Positions 55,178 through 64,000 of a stretch of 64,000 bases of DNA are shown piece after piece. The number at the start of each line of letters is the position of its first letter. Within the stretch, counting starts at the first letter, position 1. Source of the stretch: Batillaria attramentaria (Eukaryota > Mollusca > Gastropoda > Batillariidae); the NCBI GenBank assembly GCA_018292915.2, contig JACVVK020000005.1:2335001-2399000 (forward strand), read 5' to 3'. The notes under the pieces were generated by a model, which worked only from the letters and a program-made list of their open reading frames with translations, was not told the origin of the DNA and made no database searches. A program made the translations under genes and the position numbers.

Positions 55178-55199
55178 TAGTAGTAGTAGTAGTAGTCGT

Positions 55200-55239
<40 letters not shown>
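55178..55239. repeat. (AGT)n then (TG)n
   Basis: Six AGT triplets, cgtg, then about 38 bp of TG ending in a gcgggcgc edge. Confidence 0.95.
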
Positions 55240-55241
<2 letters not shown>

Positions 55242-55419
55242 GGCGCTGGTATTTCCATGTCAAACAGTTATTTCTACGGTTATACGCTACACTTCTTTTT
55301 GGGCACAACTTGGGTGCCGACAGTACTTTGTTACAGAATAAAATCCTGTTAATGTGAAAGGAATATGCCTAGTTGTAATGAGGTTCATGTGCCGAGGGGT
55401 GCCAGTTCTTGCTGCTTGC

Positions 55420-55424
<5 letters not shown>

Positions 55425-55452
<28 letters not shown>

Positions 55453-55524
55453 CTCAAACCGAATCAGGAGCCTCCGAAAATCATAAATATCACAAAAGAC
55501 ACCAAGACCACACCCACACTTCCT

Positions 55525-55555
<31 letters not shown>
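55425..55555. repeat. (GA)n and (AAC)n short arrays
   Basis: (GA)n at 55,425-55,451 and (AAC)n at 55,527-55,555 with unique DNA between. Confidence 0.93.
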
Positions 55556-55556
<1 letters not shown>

Positions 55557-56905
55557 CAACCTTGCATAGACTCACTTTTGAGGATACACGTGAGTCCAAA
55601 GGGGCCTAAAATATCCATAATGATCATAATGATCCTAAGCATACCCAGAAGTCAGCGCAGCTAGTTCTCAGCTGACAAAGGCTCCCCCCCCCCAGCCCCA
55701 TTCCCCTAACCGAACGTGGTGATATGAAAATTGGGCAAGTTCAAACCCTTCGGGTCGATATCAACCCTGAGTCCACAACCCACGCTTCCAGCTCGCCATG
55801 CTGGGCCCAAAGAGAGTTCCCAGACGGCGTCCACTCCACGTCAATCAGCAATGAATGGTGTCTCCATTGCCAGTTGCCGGTGTTCGAAATTGTGCGTAGG
55901 CCTTAGCACGTCTCTGCAGAAGTCGACTCAAAGGCTTCCTTTTTTTTCTCGTTGAGAACGATTTCAATGTAACCTACATAAAACTTCCTTAAAAGTAAAA
56001 ACAAAAAGTCACTTTCGAAGCTGTCAAGTTGTTCGTAATATCAGCGAAGCTCCAACCGGACATTGCAATCATTCTATTAACTTGTTGGCATCATGACCAA
56101 GAGATCTCTAACATTAATTTCGGACTACTTGGAGAATTCTCTTCTGGGCATTCACTTGAGTAGGACACACACAAAACAAGATGCGGCTCGCGTGTGAAAT
56201 AAAAAAAAAAAGCATATGCCTATAGAATTACATAAAGATTTCCGCTTTCGGCCCTAAGGTAGCAAATCTCCCAAGTCACCGGCTGGACCGGAAGTAAACG
56301 CAAGGGAGGCAACTCATCCGACGAGAGTTCTCTGTCTCGGCCAAAACCATTCTCGTGGCGTCTGTCAGACAGCAATGCAGGCCACACTAGCGCCACCTCA
56401 TCCTCGCCCTTCACATTGTTTCCTCTCACGTCTGGAGAGTGAGCTCCAGGGGACACAACCGATTCAGATGCAGAAATTTTGCCCCAGACCCGCTTTCGTT
56501 GTCACGGCCCATTTTGTTTTTATGACTGTTCTTCAATGTTGACGCACCTACTCCAAATGTGTGGTCTGATCTGCTAGAAAACAAAGGAGGAATTTTGGCG
56601 TTCGTTCCGAAGGTCATGAATTCGCTAATTAATGCTCCTTAGCCGTCAAGCTAACACGTGTCGTGATGGCTGCTTGAATCTAAACTTTTCAGAGGGGCAA
56701 GGAGGAGTGGGATTATTTCAAGGTCATGTCATTTTGTCATAATCATCTCGTGGAAATTCCCCAAATACATACTTCAGTCGGCTGCCAAAGTAAAGAAAGT
56801 TTCTCGTGAAAATTAATACCTGCGTTGTCTTCCCAGCCCACAAAAGATTTTCTGTATGTTTCTGTTCTTTTTCTATCAGCCTTTCTCTTTTCTAACAACA
56901 ACAAC

Positions 56906-56943
<38 letters not shown>

Positions 56944-58085
56944 ACCAAAACTATTTGCACCGTCATCATCACCGCTACCACCACCACTTTTGGACTTTTC
57001 TTTCAAGATTTCCAAAAATGTGAACTAAGCCTTTCATCAAATAATTTTTCAGGTAACTTTAAAAAGAGGTAAACTTATTACGCTCTTCCAACAGCCCTGA
57101 AAATTTCCCTAGCGTTTTGGCAAGAAAAAACTCTTTATTCTTACCTCATCCATCTGTCAGAGGTCTGGCAAATATGTTATCACATCCCACAGGACAAACA
57201 TTCAGCACAGTCAAATTATTTGAAAATTATTACCCAGGCATCCGAACAAAAACCCAGAAGGCCATCCTTTTCAAGACACCTCTGCCAAGGCTGGAACAGT
57301 AAGCAAACTATATTTTTGTTGTCGATGCCAGTCGGGTTTGGGCCGTGAAAAAAGGTAATGGTGGTCCAAGTGGAAGCTGATGCGTCTTCACGACACTCCA
57401 ACGCCGTAGCGCCCTCTTGGCCTGACACGCTAACTACCTCTTCTGGCTGGAGAGCGCTTCGAGGGGGATAACCGGCCTACCATCCTTGCAGATAGCGCAG
57501 GATGGAAGAAACGTTGGCGTGTATTGTATAGGAACGTCTTCCAAGCAGAGGAAAAGGTTTGTAGTAAACGTGTATATTCTATTAGCTGGGCAGAATTATT
57601 GTTATTACTTCTTTGGCTGAAGATATTTCTGGACATTTCCTGGTGTAAACGTTTCATGGGGTTTGTCCAGAATGCGGGAAGAACAGCTGAACCATTGGCC
57701 AAGGAACAACACTTGACAAAATACAAGTATCGTGGAATGTTTCTCTGTGTAGCAGTGTGACCAGTCCAAATTATGATATACGTCAAGAAGACAAGAAGAC
57801 ATTTATGACCAGTGGAAATCACAAACTAACACCGTACTGCTGTATTTTGCTTGGAAACCCATGACAGAATGTCATTGCCTTACGGGAAGCACAAAATTCT
57901 GTATCCTCTCAAGAACTTACAAAAAGATCCTGTATCAGCACATACGATGATGGTAAACCTTCATATCTGCCCTCACAAGATTGACGCTAACATACCTTCA
58001 TTTCAATCTTGACCCTGAGTAAATTTAAAACCTAATTTTTTCATTGCCGCAGATCTCCATGAACTGATCCAGATTAGTAGCGCTG
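55556..58085. other. Mostly unique sequence, no gene called
   Basis: The longest repeat-poor stretch of the window. Simple repeats are limited to a (CA)n at 56,911-56,941 and short A-runs. Frames of 60-130 residues (for instance 57,430-57,822 minus, 56,220-56,456 minus) lack recognised domains. Exons could be hidden here, but nothing supports a specific model. Confidence 0.35.
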
Positions 58086-58099
58086 TCCTTTCATTTGTT

Positions 58100-58135
58100 T
58101 GACTGTCCCCTGATGAAGCCTCCTTGGCCAAAAAT
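58100..58135 (+). mobile_element. Weak Penelope-like/hammerhead-like motif
   Basis: Plus strand: cctgatga, one extra a, then gcc-tcctt-ggc and caaaaatc. It has the same order as the 29.1 kb motif, but the GAAA core is changed to CAAA. It could be a decayed terminal motif or chance. Confidence 0.2.
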
Positions 58136-58185
58136 CTAGGAATTAGAACTTGTCTTGTCATTGTCCTCGAAGCGTGTTTTGAACC

Positions 58186-58410
58186 GTTTGGTATTCTGAT
58201 CTTGAAATGAACTGATTTGAATTTAAAAAAACAACAACTTCAGTCTGGGAAATTGTATGCGCCCGCAAGACAAGACAAGACAAGACAGTTCGGTTTGGTA
58301 TTCTGATCTTGAAACTTGAACTGATTTGAATGGAAAAATACTTCAGTCAGGGAAATTGTATGTGCCCGCAAGACAAGACAAGACAGGACAAGACAAGACG
58401 CTACAATTCG
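58186..58410. repeat. ~105-120 bp tandem duplication with (AAGAC)n
   Basis: Both units contain cggtttggtattctgatctt (first: cgtttggtattctgatcttg), aactgatttgaat, acttcagtc.ggaaattgta, tgygcccgcaagacaag and an AAGAC run. The pentamer run is longer in unit 2. Confidence 0.85.
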
Positions 58411-58625
58411 GTTTGGTTCATTGACACATAAAAAAAACAGCCTCAGCTTGCCTTGCTGATACCAGTCACACGAACAGAAATGACGACTGGGAATGGGATG
58501 GTCATGCAGCAATCCGAAACAAGTGGCATTACCTGTGGCTTCATGTAGGATGAAGAGCCACAGCGCTGACAGAAAACCTTGCAGAACTCCTTGACTCGAG
58601 GATAAAAAGGTGAACTGGCTGATGT

Positions 58626-58690
58626 TATCTACCGTCGTCTGGAGAAAGGGCCAAAGCGCCTACAAAATCCCTGACATTTACACTCTTTTT
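58626..58690 (+). repeat. Dispersed repeat family I, copy
   Basis: taccgtcgtctggagaaagg, gccaaagcgcctacaaaatc and cctgacatttacac; the final cttaggcc of other copies is changed. Confidence 0.5.
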
Positions 58691-58761
58691 TTTCCAGAGG
58701 ACGGTGGTCATAACGTCCTTTACATGTTTGTCGGGAAGTCCTTATGTCCGTCAGCGGGAAG

Positions 58762-58942
58762 GGGAGCCGGGGTGGCCGAATGGTAGAGCGTTGGACTTTC
58801 AATGCTCGGGTCGTGAGTTCGTATCCCGGCTGGGGCCAAATATTTGTGCTGGCTTTTTCATCGTTGCCCCGTCTTTGATATCACCCGCATGTGGTGGAAA
58901 AGGACGTGAAACCCCCAAACACGCACCCACCCACCCACCCAC
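58762..58942 (+). mobile_element. SINE family A, best-preserved copy, 14 bp target duplication
   Basis: Used here as reference: head ggggagccggggtggccgaa with A-box tggccgaatgg, atgctcgggtcgtgagttcg with a B-box-like region, body ggggccaaatatttgtgctg, cgttgccccgtctttgatat, gtggtggaaaaggacgtgaa and an (ACCC)n tail. ccgtcagcgggaag flanks it at 58,748-58,761 and 58,943-58,956. The identical flanks suggest a young insertion. Confidence 0.97.
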
Positions 58943-58956
58943 CCGTCAGCGGGAAG

Positions 58957-59204
58957 AATTTTGACTGCGAGATCATTACATAATTTTACGGATGGTACCT
59001 AGTTCAAGATTTTTAAGGTAATGCTTTAGAGAAAACAGGACAGATCTGATTTTTAAGAATCATAAATGAGAAGGAGAGGACTTTAAGGTTTTAAACACAC
59101 ATTCTTTTCGCTGATCATCGAAAGCTGCTTTGTTGCTGATGTTGTTATATTATAAAGTTAGACCATGGACTCGCCTTTGGTATCTATGCCCTGGAGACAC
59201 TCCT
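58957..59204. other. Unassigned sequence
   Basis: Ordinary AT-leaning sequence; nothing recognised. Confidence 0.45.
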
Positions 59205-59295
59205 GTAGGTTTTAAAAGACTGGACAGAGGGGGACATTGCACTAGCCGCGAAGTAGTCTTCAGCCGTTCAGCCCTAAACACTCTCTCACTCACTG
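59205..59295 (+). mobile_element. Dispersed repeat family E, degenerate copy
   Basis: gttttaaaagactgg, cactagccgcgaagtagtct, cagccctaaac and a CTCACTCA tail in place of AACT. Confidence 0.5.
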
Positions 59296-59848
59296 GAAGT
59301 TTGTAGTCTTCCTAGAATTAGTGTGGAACCGATTGACGTGAACTTGCACATAGTTTGAGCGGGTACAATCTTTATTTTTCCGCTTGCTTTCACTGATGCC
59401 CACCTGCGGAGAGAACAGGTTTCACTATCTGCCCACACACTCGTCATTCCAGATGTCAGAGAAGCACTATACTTGATGGGCCCACAAGAGGGGGCTCTAA
59501 CAGAGGATTAACCGCATCATCCTAATGCACGGTAGCCCTTTGCTCGCCATCAGTAGGTTTTAACGCTCTTGACCGGCTACCTGCTCCAGGTAAGCGAGAC
59601 TGCGAGACTGAGAGAGAGAGAAAGAGTAGGGATTAGTCCAGCCAGAGAGGCGGTCGAAGAGAGATCATCAGCAGACACTTTGGTCAGTTGACTTCGAATC
59701 TGGCCCACTTCACTATACTTTGCTCACTCGCTGCCTCCAAAGCCCTGGGCCACTTCTAGTAGACTTTGCTAATTCCCCAGCGCGTCAAGGAAGAGTGGCC
59801 CCAAGGGAGGAGCTCCTGGCCTCTTCAAGGCTTCTCACTTCTGCTCCG

Positions 59849-60027
59849 ATGGCCGAGTTAAGACGCTGGCAGGAGAGGGACAAGGACCCTCTCCAGGAGA
59901 TAGCCAGGCAGGTGAAGTCCGGATTATCTGACTCTCGGTTACGTAGCACCTGCAGCTCGCGTCACGCGTCAGAGACGGCAGGTGAAAAGAAGACAGCTAC
60001 CTGTCTGGATGCATCCCTCCACTTATG
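59849..60027 (+). CDS. Candidate first exon, doubtful
   Basis: Within a GC-rich, repeat-poor block an ATG opens a frame MAELRRWQERDKDPLQEIAR…, hydrophilic and rich in Arg/Glu/Ser, that ends at ccacttatg|gtgagc, a good donor word. A longer frame starts at 59,720. No domain or family is recognised, and the ATG context is weak at -3. It could be non-coding. Confidence 0.2.
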
Positions 60028-60159
60028 GTGAGCCCCTTCTTGCGTGATGTGTTTACGTTAAGCTGATTGGAAGGTCGCGTGGCGTGTCAGATGCCTTTCC
60101 TATATCGCGGCTGCTGAATGGAAGCTCATTTTACACCATGCACTTCTCGCTGTTTTTGG

Positions 60160-60490
60160 TTTTAAAAAAAATTATTGTCCCTTTCGGGAAATTCGAGCTA
60201 CTTCCACCGGGTGAAGCGTGTTGCCGCGACGCAGCACCACCCAATATCTATCCTATTTTTTTTTTCAATTTTGCTGGGGGGAGGAAAGCCGGATAACCCG
60301 GAAAATATCTCCGGTGAGCAGCCCGGTAGCCAAGGGGAAAAAAACACAACAAAACACAAAAAACAGTATCACATATCACAAGCTAGACCTGGGCTCGAAC
60401 CCACGCTTCATCGCCATGACATTGGTGACGGCCGTTCAGCAGCGCAGCGGCTAAATCCGACAAGCTACCTATTAGACCACAGCTCACCCC
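60160..60490 (-). mobile_element. SINE family C, copy 4
   Basis: Reverse copy: ttattgtccctttcgggaaa, ttccaccgggtgaagcgtgt, gaggaaagccggataacccg, gtgagcagcccggtagcc, an insertion of about 20 A-rich bases, acctgggctcgaacccacgc, gacggccgttcagcagcgca, and head ctattagaccacagctcacc. Confidence 0.9.
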
Positions 60491-60834
60491 AGGTGATAAT
60501 AGCTGCAATAATGTTTTTGTAATTTAAGGTTTTATACAATGTGCAGTGCCCTCACGCGTTCATTGACTGACACCAAAGACAACAATCTATTTTTTGAGAA
60601 TTATTAATTTCCTGGCAATGTTGAATGTGGCGAAGGTGAAAACTATTTCTGCCGTATTTTGAGTACAGGGCCGCGTTTCTTAAGGCGAGCGTTCCGAAAC
60701 GTTCCGGGGCGCTTTGCTATGAAACCGTTTGCAAGCAACTTGCCCGCGGCGTGCGAAAAAAAGCGCTCGCGTGCGCAGTCTGAAGCAAGTTCGCCGCGAA
60801 CAAAAGGTCACGTGGTCAGTTTCTATGTAAACAA

Positions 60835-60888
60835 AGATGGCGGCGCCCACCGAAGGCCTCGTTGAAGTGGAACTAAGAAATGGCTTAA
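60835..60888 (+). CDS. Short ORF at atggcggcg inside the TIR element, doubtful
   Basis: From aaagatggcggcgcccaccg the frame MAAPTEGLVEVELRNGLK ends at TGA after 17-18 codons. The start word also fits a YY1 site. It may be the truncated start of a transposon gene or only a promoter element. Confidence 0.15.
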
Positions 60889-61122
60889 AATGAATTTGCG
60901 GGTGGATGGAGACCTTCTGTCCCAACTTGTAATTGTGCAGAATAGTATACGAAAATAATTTGAGCTAATTGCACCAGGCCGTGGTCGCCAGTCATTCAGG
61001 GATATGTTGTGCGTGTTTGTGGGGAAGGAGTGGTCAAAGTGAGTACGTAATGGTGCCTTACGTCTCCGTTTTGCATCGAGCAGAACATGCATACTAGCGG
61101 TATATCATGCTCCAAGCCAGTA

Positions 61123-61245
61123 ATTATTGCTCCTCCTCAAAAACGTCGTCTTCTGCGCTCAAAAGATGACTGATAGCTGCGAGCACTTGAGTTTTCTTCT
61201 TCATTTTCAGCCTTGCCAACAACCGTGTTCGTGATTCCGCCGCCA
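61123..61245 (-). CDS. 40-codon ORF inside the TIR element, possibly truncated transposon gene
   Basis: Minus strand: aaaatggcggcggaatcacg opens MAAESRTRLLARLKMKKKTQ followed by VLAAISHLLSAEDDVFEEEQ and a TAA. A basic N-terminus followed by an acidic end is coding-like but matches nothing I can name. Position just inside the right terminus suits a transposon-encoded protein cut short by the internal deletion. Confidence 0.25.
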
Positions 61246-61333
61246 TTTTGAAAGCGCCTTGGTTCTAATTGGCCGTTTCCCAACGAGGCAAAGCGACCTC
61301 CGCAAGCGCATTTGCGTAAGAAACGCGGCCCTG

Positions 61334-61984
61334 ATGACAATGTTGTATAATGTTTCTCATCTCCTTTTTCCCAATGTCGCTAGAGACTTGGACTACATTT
61401 CACCAGAATTCACAGAGAGATCTACCATGTTAACAATTCTAGAACTGCTATTCGACTTTGTTGCTGTGATAAAACGCTGCACTCGTGAACGACCAGTTAA
61501 TACTGAATAGTTGTAAACGTGCCTTTTAACCGCTGAGTCAATTGTTGAACAAACACAAAATTACGAGTGTGTGTCGCACTAGCTCAATGTAATTTTTATG
61601 TCTGCGTTTTAAGATTCCAAGAGACACATCATAAAATTCAGTACAATTCTATTCACGATCGATCAGACTGGTTCGCTAACCCTTCAAAAACCCTGAACAG
61701 CTTTTGACACGAAATTGACAGACCATTCAGCATGATCCCACAAACCAAAAGTTCTTACATGAAGCAGTGCTCAAAATCTCCTCGTCTGCGTTATGAACCG
61801 CCCTTGTTTAGACACGCCGGCCAAATGAACAATGGCAGGCAAGGACTGGGAAGTGGCGTAGCGAGGACCGTAGACGTTATGCTAGAGTGAATACAGAGAG
61901 CTTCGATGGGGCGACCAAGAAAACCGAGGTGGACCGCGAGAGCCAGGAAGGAGCCTTGGAGAGCCCTGAACACTTCTCCAAGCT
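61334..61984. other. Unassigned sequence
   Basis: Unique-looking DNA with no domain. Small frames only. Confidence 0.4.
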
Positions 61985-62036
61985 GAGGATGTTCTCCGAC
62001 AACCCTCGACGGCCACCTCGCCCGAGGACTGAGTGT

Positions 62037-62071
<35 letters not shown>

Positions 62072-62262
62072 ACGGCGGAGTCACACACAGCCGAGCTGAA
62101 AAGTTCTCCGACGGGCCTCGACGGCCACCTCGCCCCGAGGACTGAGTGTACGGGTGCAGCACGGCGGAGCTTCTTCAAGCTGTGCTGAGAAGTTCTCCGA
62201 CAACCCTCGACAGCTCACCTCGCCCGAGGACTGAGTGTGTGGCCTGTGCCGCGGAGTTAGGG
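61985..62262. repeat. Three-unit tandem repeat, ~89 bp unit
   Basis: gttctccgac starts near 61,991, 62,103 and 62,192. Each unit continues ctcgac, cacctcgcc, cgaggactgagtgt and gcacggcggag (or gccgcggag). Unit 1 is lengthened by a (GA)n run at 62,041-62,070. GC-rich and CpG-rich. Confidence 0.85.
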
Positions 62263-62869
62263 TGAAGGTGGTCGTCGAGAAAGAGAGAGAGGGTCTCAGA
62301 GAGGACATCACAGGAGGCTGCTGCTGCCAACGACTCTCCAGAGTGCAGGGAGAGGTCGTGGTGTTGCGTGTGAGTGTGTGAGTGGTGATGTTGCAATATT
62401 ATACACACATGGCACTCCATGAGAAGTGTGAAGAGGGCGGCGAGAGAACTTAACAACTGGAGGAGAAACAGAGAGAGGCTTCTATTCTCTCGCGGTCTGG
62501 TGGAAGAGAAAACGCATGCTTGTGTTAAGGTCACATCACCTTAATGCGCGTATTTCGTGGGGTAACTTTTTGAGCGATATTTCAGCGACAGTTTAAAAAA
62601 AAAAAAGTTTGTTTTTCAAGAAAGGGAAGATGCCATTTTTTAATTCTGCTAGCTGACTGCGACAGATAGAGATCATATTATTTATGATATAGGCCGCTGG
62701 AGTTGCATTGCCGGGTTAATGTTAAAAACACCACCACCCCCACAACGGTGGAACAGGTAACAAATGTATGTAGCGACGCTTGTCCTTCAGAGTCGATCAT
62801 ATCATATTACTGGCGACTACGGTAAATTTGGCAGACCTTATAACAAACACGACTGATGCCAAGCTCACT
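62263..62869. other. Unassigned sequence
   Basis: Ordinary sequence with purine-rich words near 62,277-62,296 and an A-run near 62,594-62,607. No gene. Confidence 0.45.
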
Positions 62870-63520
62870 TCTGTCAACCACACCATCACCCACAACGGAA
62901 GGCAAAGATCTTGACGAGTCATTCACCTGGAAGAGATGCTACACCAGAAGAACAACTGTCATGAACTCGCATTTCAAAACAAGGCAAACGGACTCACAAA
63001 CAGCATACGGCGGCCACAACGTACTCAAGAATCAATTTCGTCAACGACCATACAGAACACCCAAAACGGAAAGCAAAGATCTTGATGAGTCATTGACTTG
63101 GAAAAGATACACCACCAGATGAAAATTGTCAAGAACTCGCAAATGGGGTCACAAACGGCACACCACGACCACAACGCAACCATCCACAAGAATCACTTTC
63201 GTCAGCGATTATACAGATCACCCACAAGGACAGAAACAAAGATCTCGAGGAGTCATTCACTTAGAAGGATACCACACCATGAGAACATTGTCAAAAACCC
63301 GCATTTCAATAGCAGGCATACGCTCAGACGCGGCATACGACGAGCACAACGCAACCATCCACAAGAACCCCTTCTGCCAATGACCACACAGACCACCCAA
63401 AGCAAAGATCTTGAGGAGTCATTCACTGAGAAAAGGATGCTACACTACAAGAACGCTGTCAAGAACTCGCATTTCAAGACAAGGCAAACGGGATCACAAA
63501 CGGCATACCGTGGCTGGGAC
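62870..63520. repeat. ~165 bp tandem array, about four units
   Basis: The word gcaaagatcttgaggagtca or a close variant starts at 62,903, 63,074, 63,237 and 63,403 (spacing 171, 163, 166). Units also share gtcaagaactcgcatttcaa, gcaaacgg..tcacaaac, acaacgcaaccatccacaag and aatcactttcgtca-like words. One translation of a unit is KDLDESFTWKRCYTRRTTVM NSHFKTRQTDSQTAYGGHN; indels break this frame between units. Satellite-like; coding origin unproven. Confidence 0.88.
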
Positions 63521-64000
63521 CTGGCTGAAGAACCATCGAGACACCTTCAGACGAGAAGCTTCTGCTACAATTGACTCTCCGACTCTCAGAACGAGCCGAC
63601 AAGGACCTCATGAGCATCTGGAGAGAACAGACACCACTACAGTAACCATCATACACACTCACTTCCAGACAGACGGCGCTGGGAATGGAGGAGGAGAAAG
63701 AGGAGTGAGTGAGTGAGTGAGTGAGTGTGTACAGCGTCACACTGTGCCCTGATTTAAAGGCCCATCACCCAAGAGCTGTTTTGGACTTGTCTACGGTCGT
63801 ATATCTTGGTCAAATGCACAGTTACATCATCACACAAACTGCAGGCGTGGCAACACAAATTGACAGTGGGGTCTAGTTTGGTTTTCATTTGAACGACCAC
63901 GTTTGGCGAATGTGCTAGTTTGTAATTATTTTTGTTGCCCAGGAAGAGCGTGATTTTTGTGATGTTTGTATTTACAGGGCAAGGTGCATGCCAGGGGATT
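63521..64000. other. Unassigned end of window with (GAGT)n
   Basis: Contains (GAGT)n at about 63,703-63,727 and otherwise ordinary sequence to the window edge. No gene. Confidence 0.5.

Larger units (their letters stand above)
60666..61333. mobile_element. 668 bp element with perfect 17 bp terminal inverted repeats
   Basis: Both ends read, inward, cagggccgcgtttctta (60,666-60,682 and complement of 61,317-61,333). Just inside, both have a cgctttgc word, and further in both have atggcggcg in strong context, pointing inward. GGGCC…TTTC termini recall PIF/Harbinger-type DNA transposons (family knowledge), but a TWA target duplication is not evident. Probably a non-autonomous or internally deleted DNA transposon. 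Confidence 0.7.

Noticed and set aside
58762..58835. Possible functional tRNA genes at SINE heads
   Set aside because: A- and B-box-like words are present, but acceptor and anticodon stems do not pair and each is followed by the same SINE body; they are tRNA-derived, not tRNA genes.
62870..63520. CRISPR-like array
   Set aside because: Repeats are ~165 bp and imperfect with no short spacer structure, and the DNA is eukaryotic.

Overview
The window looks like animal nuclear DNA, most likely from a mollusc (probably a gastropod). This is inferred from eukaryotic base composition, very dense (CA)n/(TC)n/(GA)n arrays, many tRNA-derived SINEs with the tail word ggaaaaggacgttaaac, and 3' ends of non-LTR retrotransposons ending in a word close to gcgctatataaa plus (ATT)n. 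I found no intact protein gene, no rRNA, no functional tRNA, no operon and no CRISPR array. Nearly all long open frames are translations of simple repeats (poly-His/Thr, Cys/Val, Ser/Leu, Arg/Glu) or of transposon remnants. The window is best read as intergenic or deep intronic sequence.

Interspersed repeats are the main content. SINE family A (tRNA-like head, ~175-180 bp, (ACCC)n tail) has about 18 copies on both strands, several with 11-14 bp target-site duplications (near 11.8, 20.5, 22.6, 32.8, 37.1, 46.8, 52.8 and 58.8 kb). SINE family C (~290-330 bp, all on the minus strand) is near 26.8, 29.8, 43.3 and 60.2 kb, and a tRNA-Asp-like SINE (S) is at 19.06 kb; C and S share a central core (ccggg..tccggctt..cctcc). 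Six non-LTR retrotransposon 3' remnants lie near 0.9-1.4, 12.1-12.4, 17.7-18.1, 26.2-26.7, 27.8-28.2 and 33.8-34.1 kb. Further unnamed dispersed families (called B, D, E, G and I here) recur two to six times each. Several copies are nested, so insertion order can be read: at 11.7-12.5 kb three later insertions sit inside one family B copy, and at 27.77-28.45 kb a LINE sits inside another.

Hairpin or terminal-inverted-repeat structures: a 262 bp element with ~90 bp arms (41,007-41,268); a 668 bp element with perfect 17 bp termini and atggcggcg starts facing inward from both sides (60,666-61,333); a 42 bp stem with a 27 nt loop (30,994-31,104); a 67-68 bp inverted pair (4,643-4,710 / 5,278-5,344); and a perfect 64 bp direct repeat carrying a 28 bp palindrome (30,572 and 32,169).

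Tandem structures other than microsatellites: a ~165 bp array at 62.87-63.52 kb, a three-unit array at 61.99-62.26 kb, and two-unit duplications near 19.5, 35.3, 51.0 and 58.2 kb. A few GC-rich, repeat-poor islands (about 3.95-4.60, 25.1-25.55, 27.3-27.5, 45.0-45.4, 53.4-53.7, 54.77-55.09 and 59.4-60.06 kb) are the best places to look for promoters, conserved non-coding elements or first exons; none can be confirmed from sequence alone.
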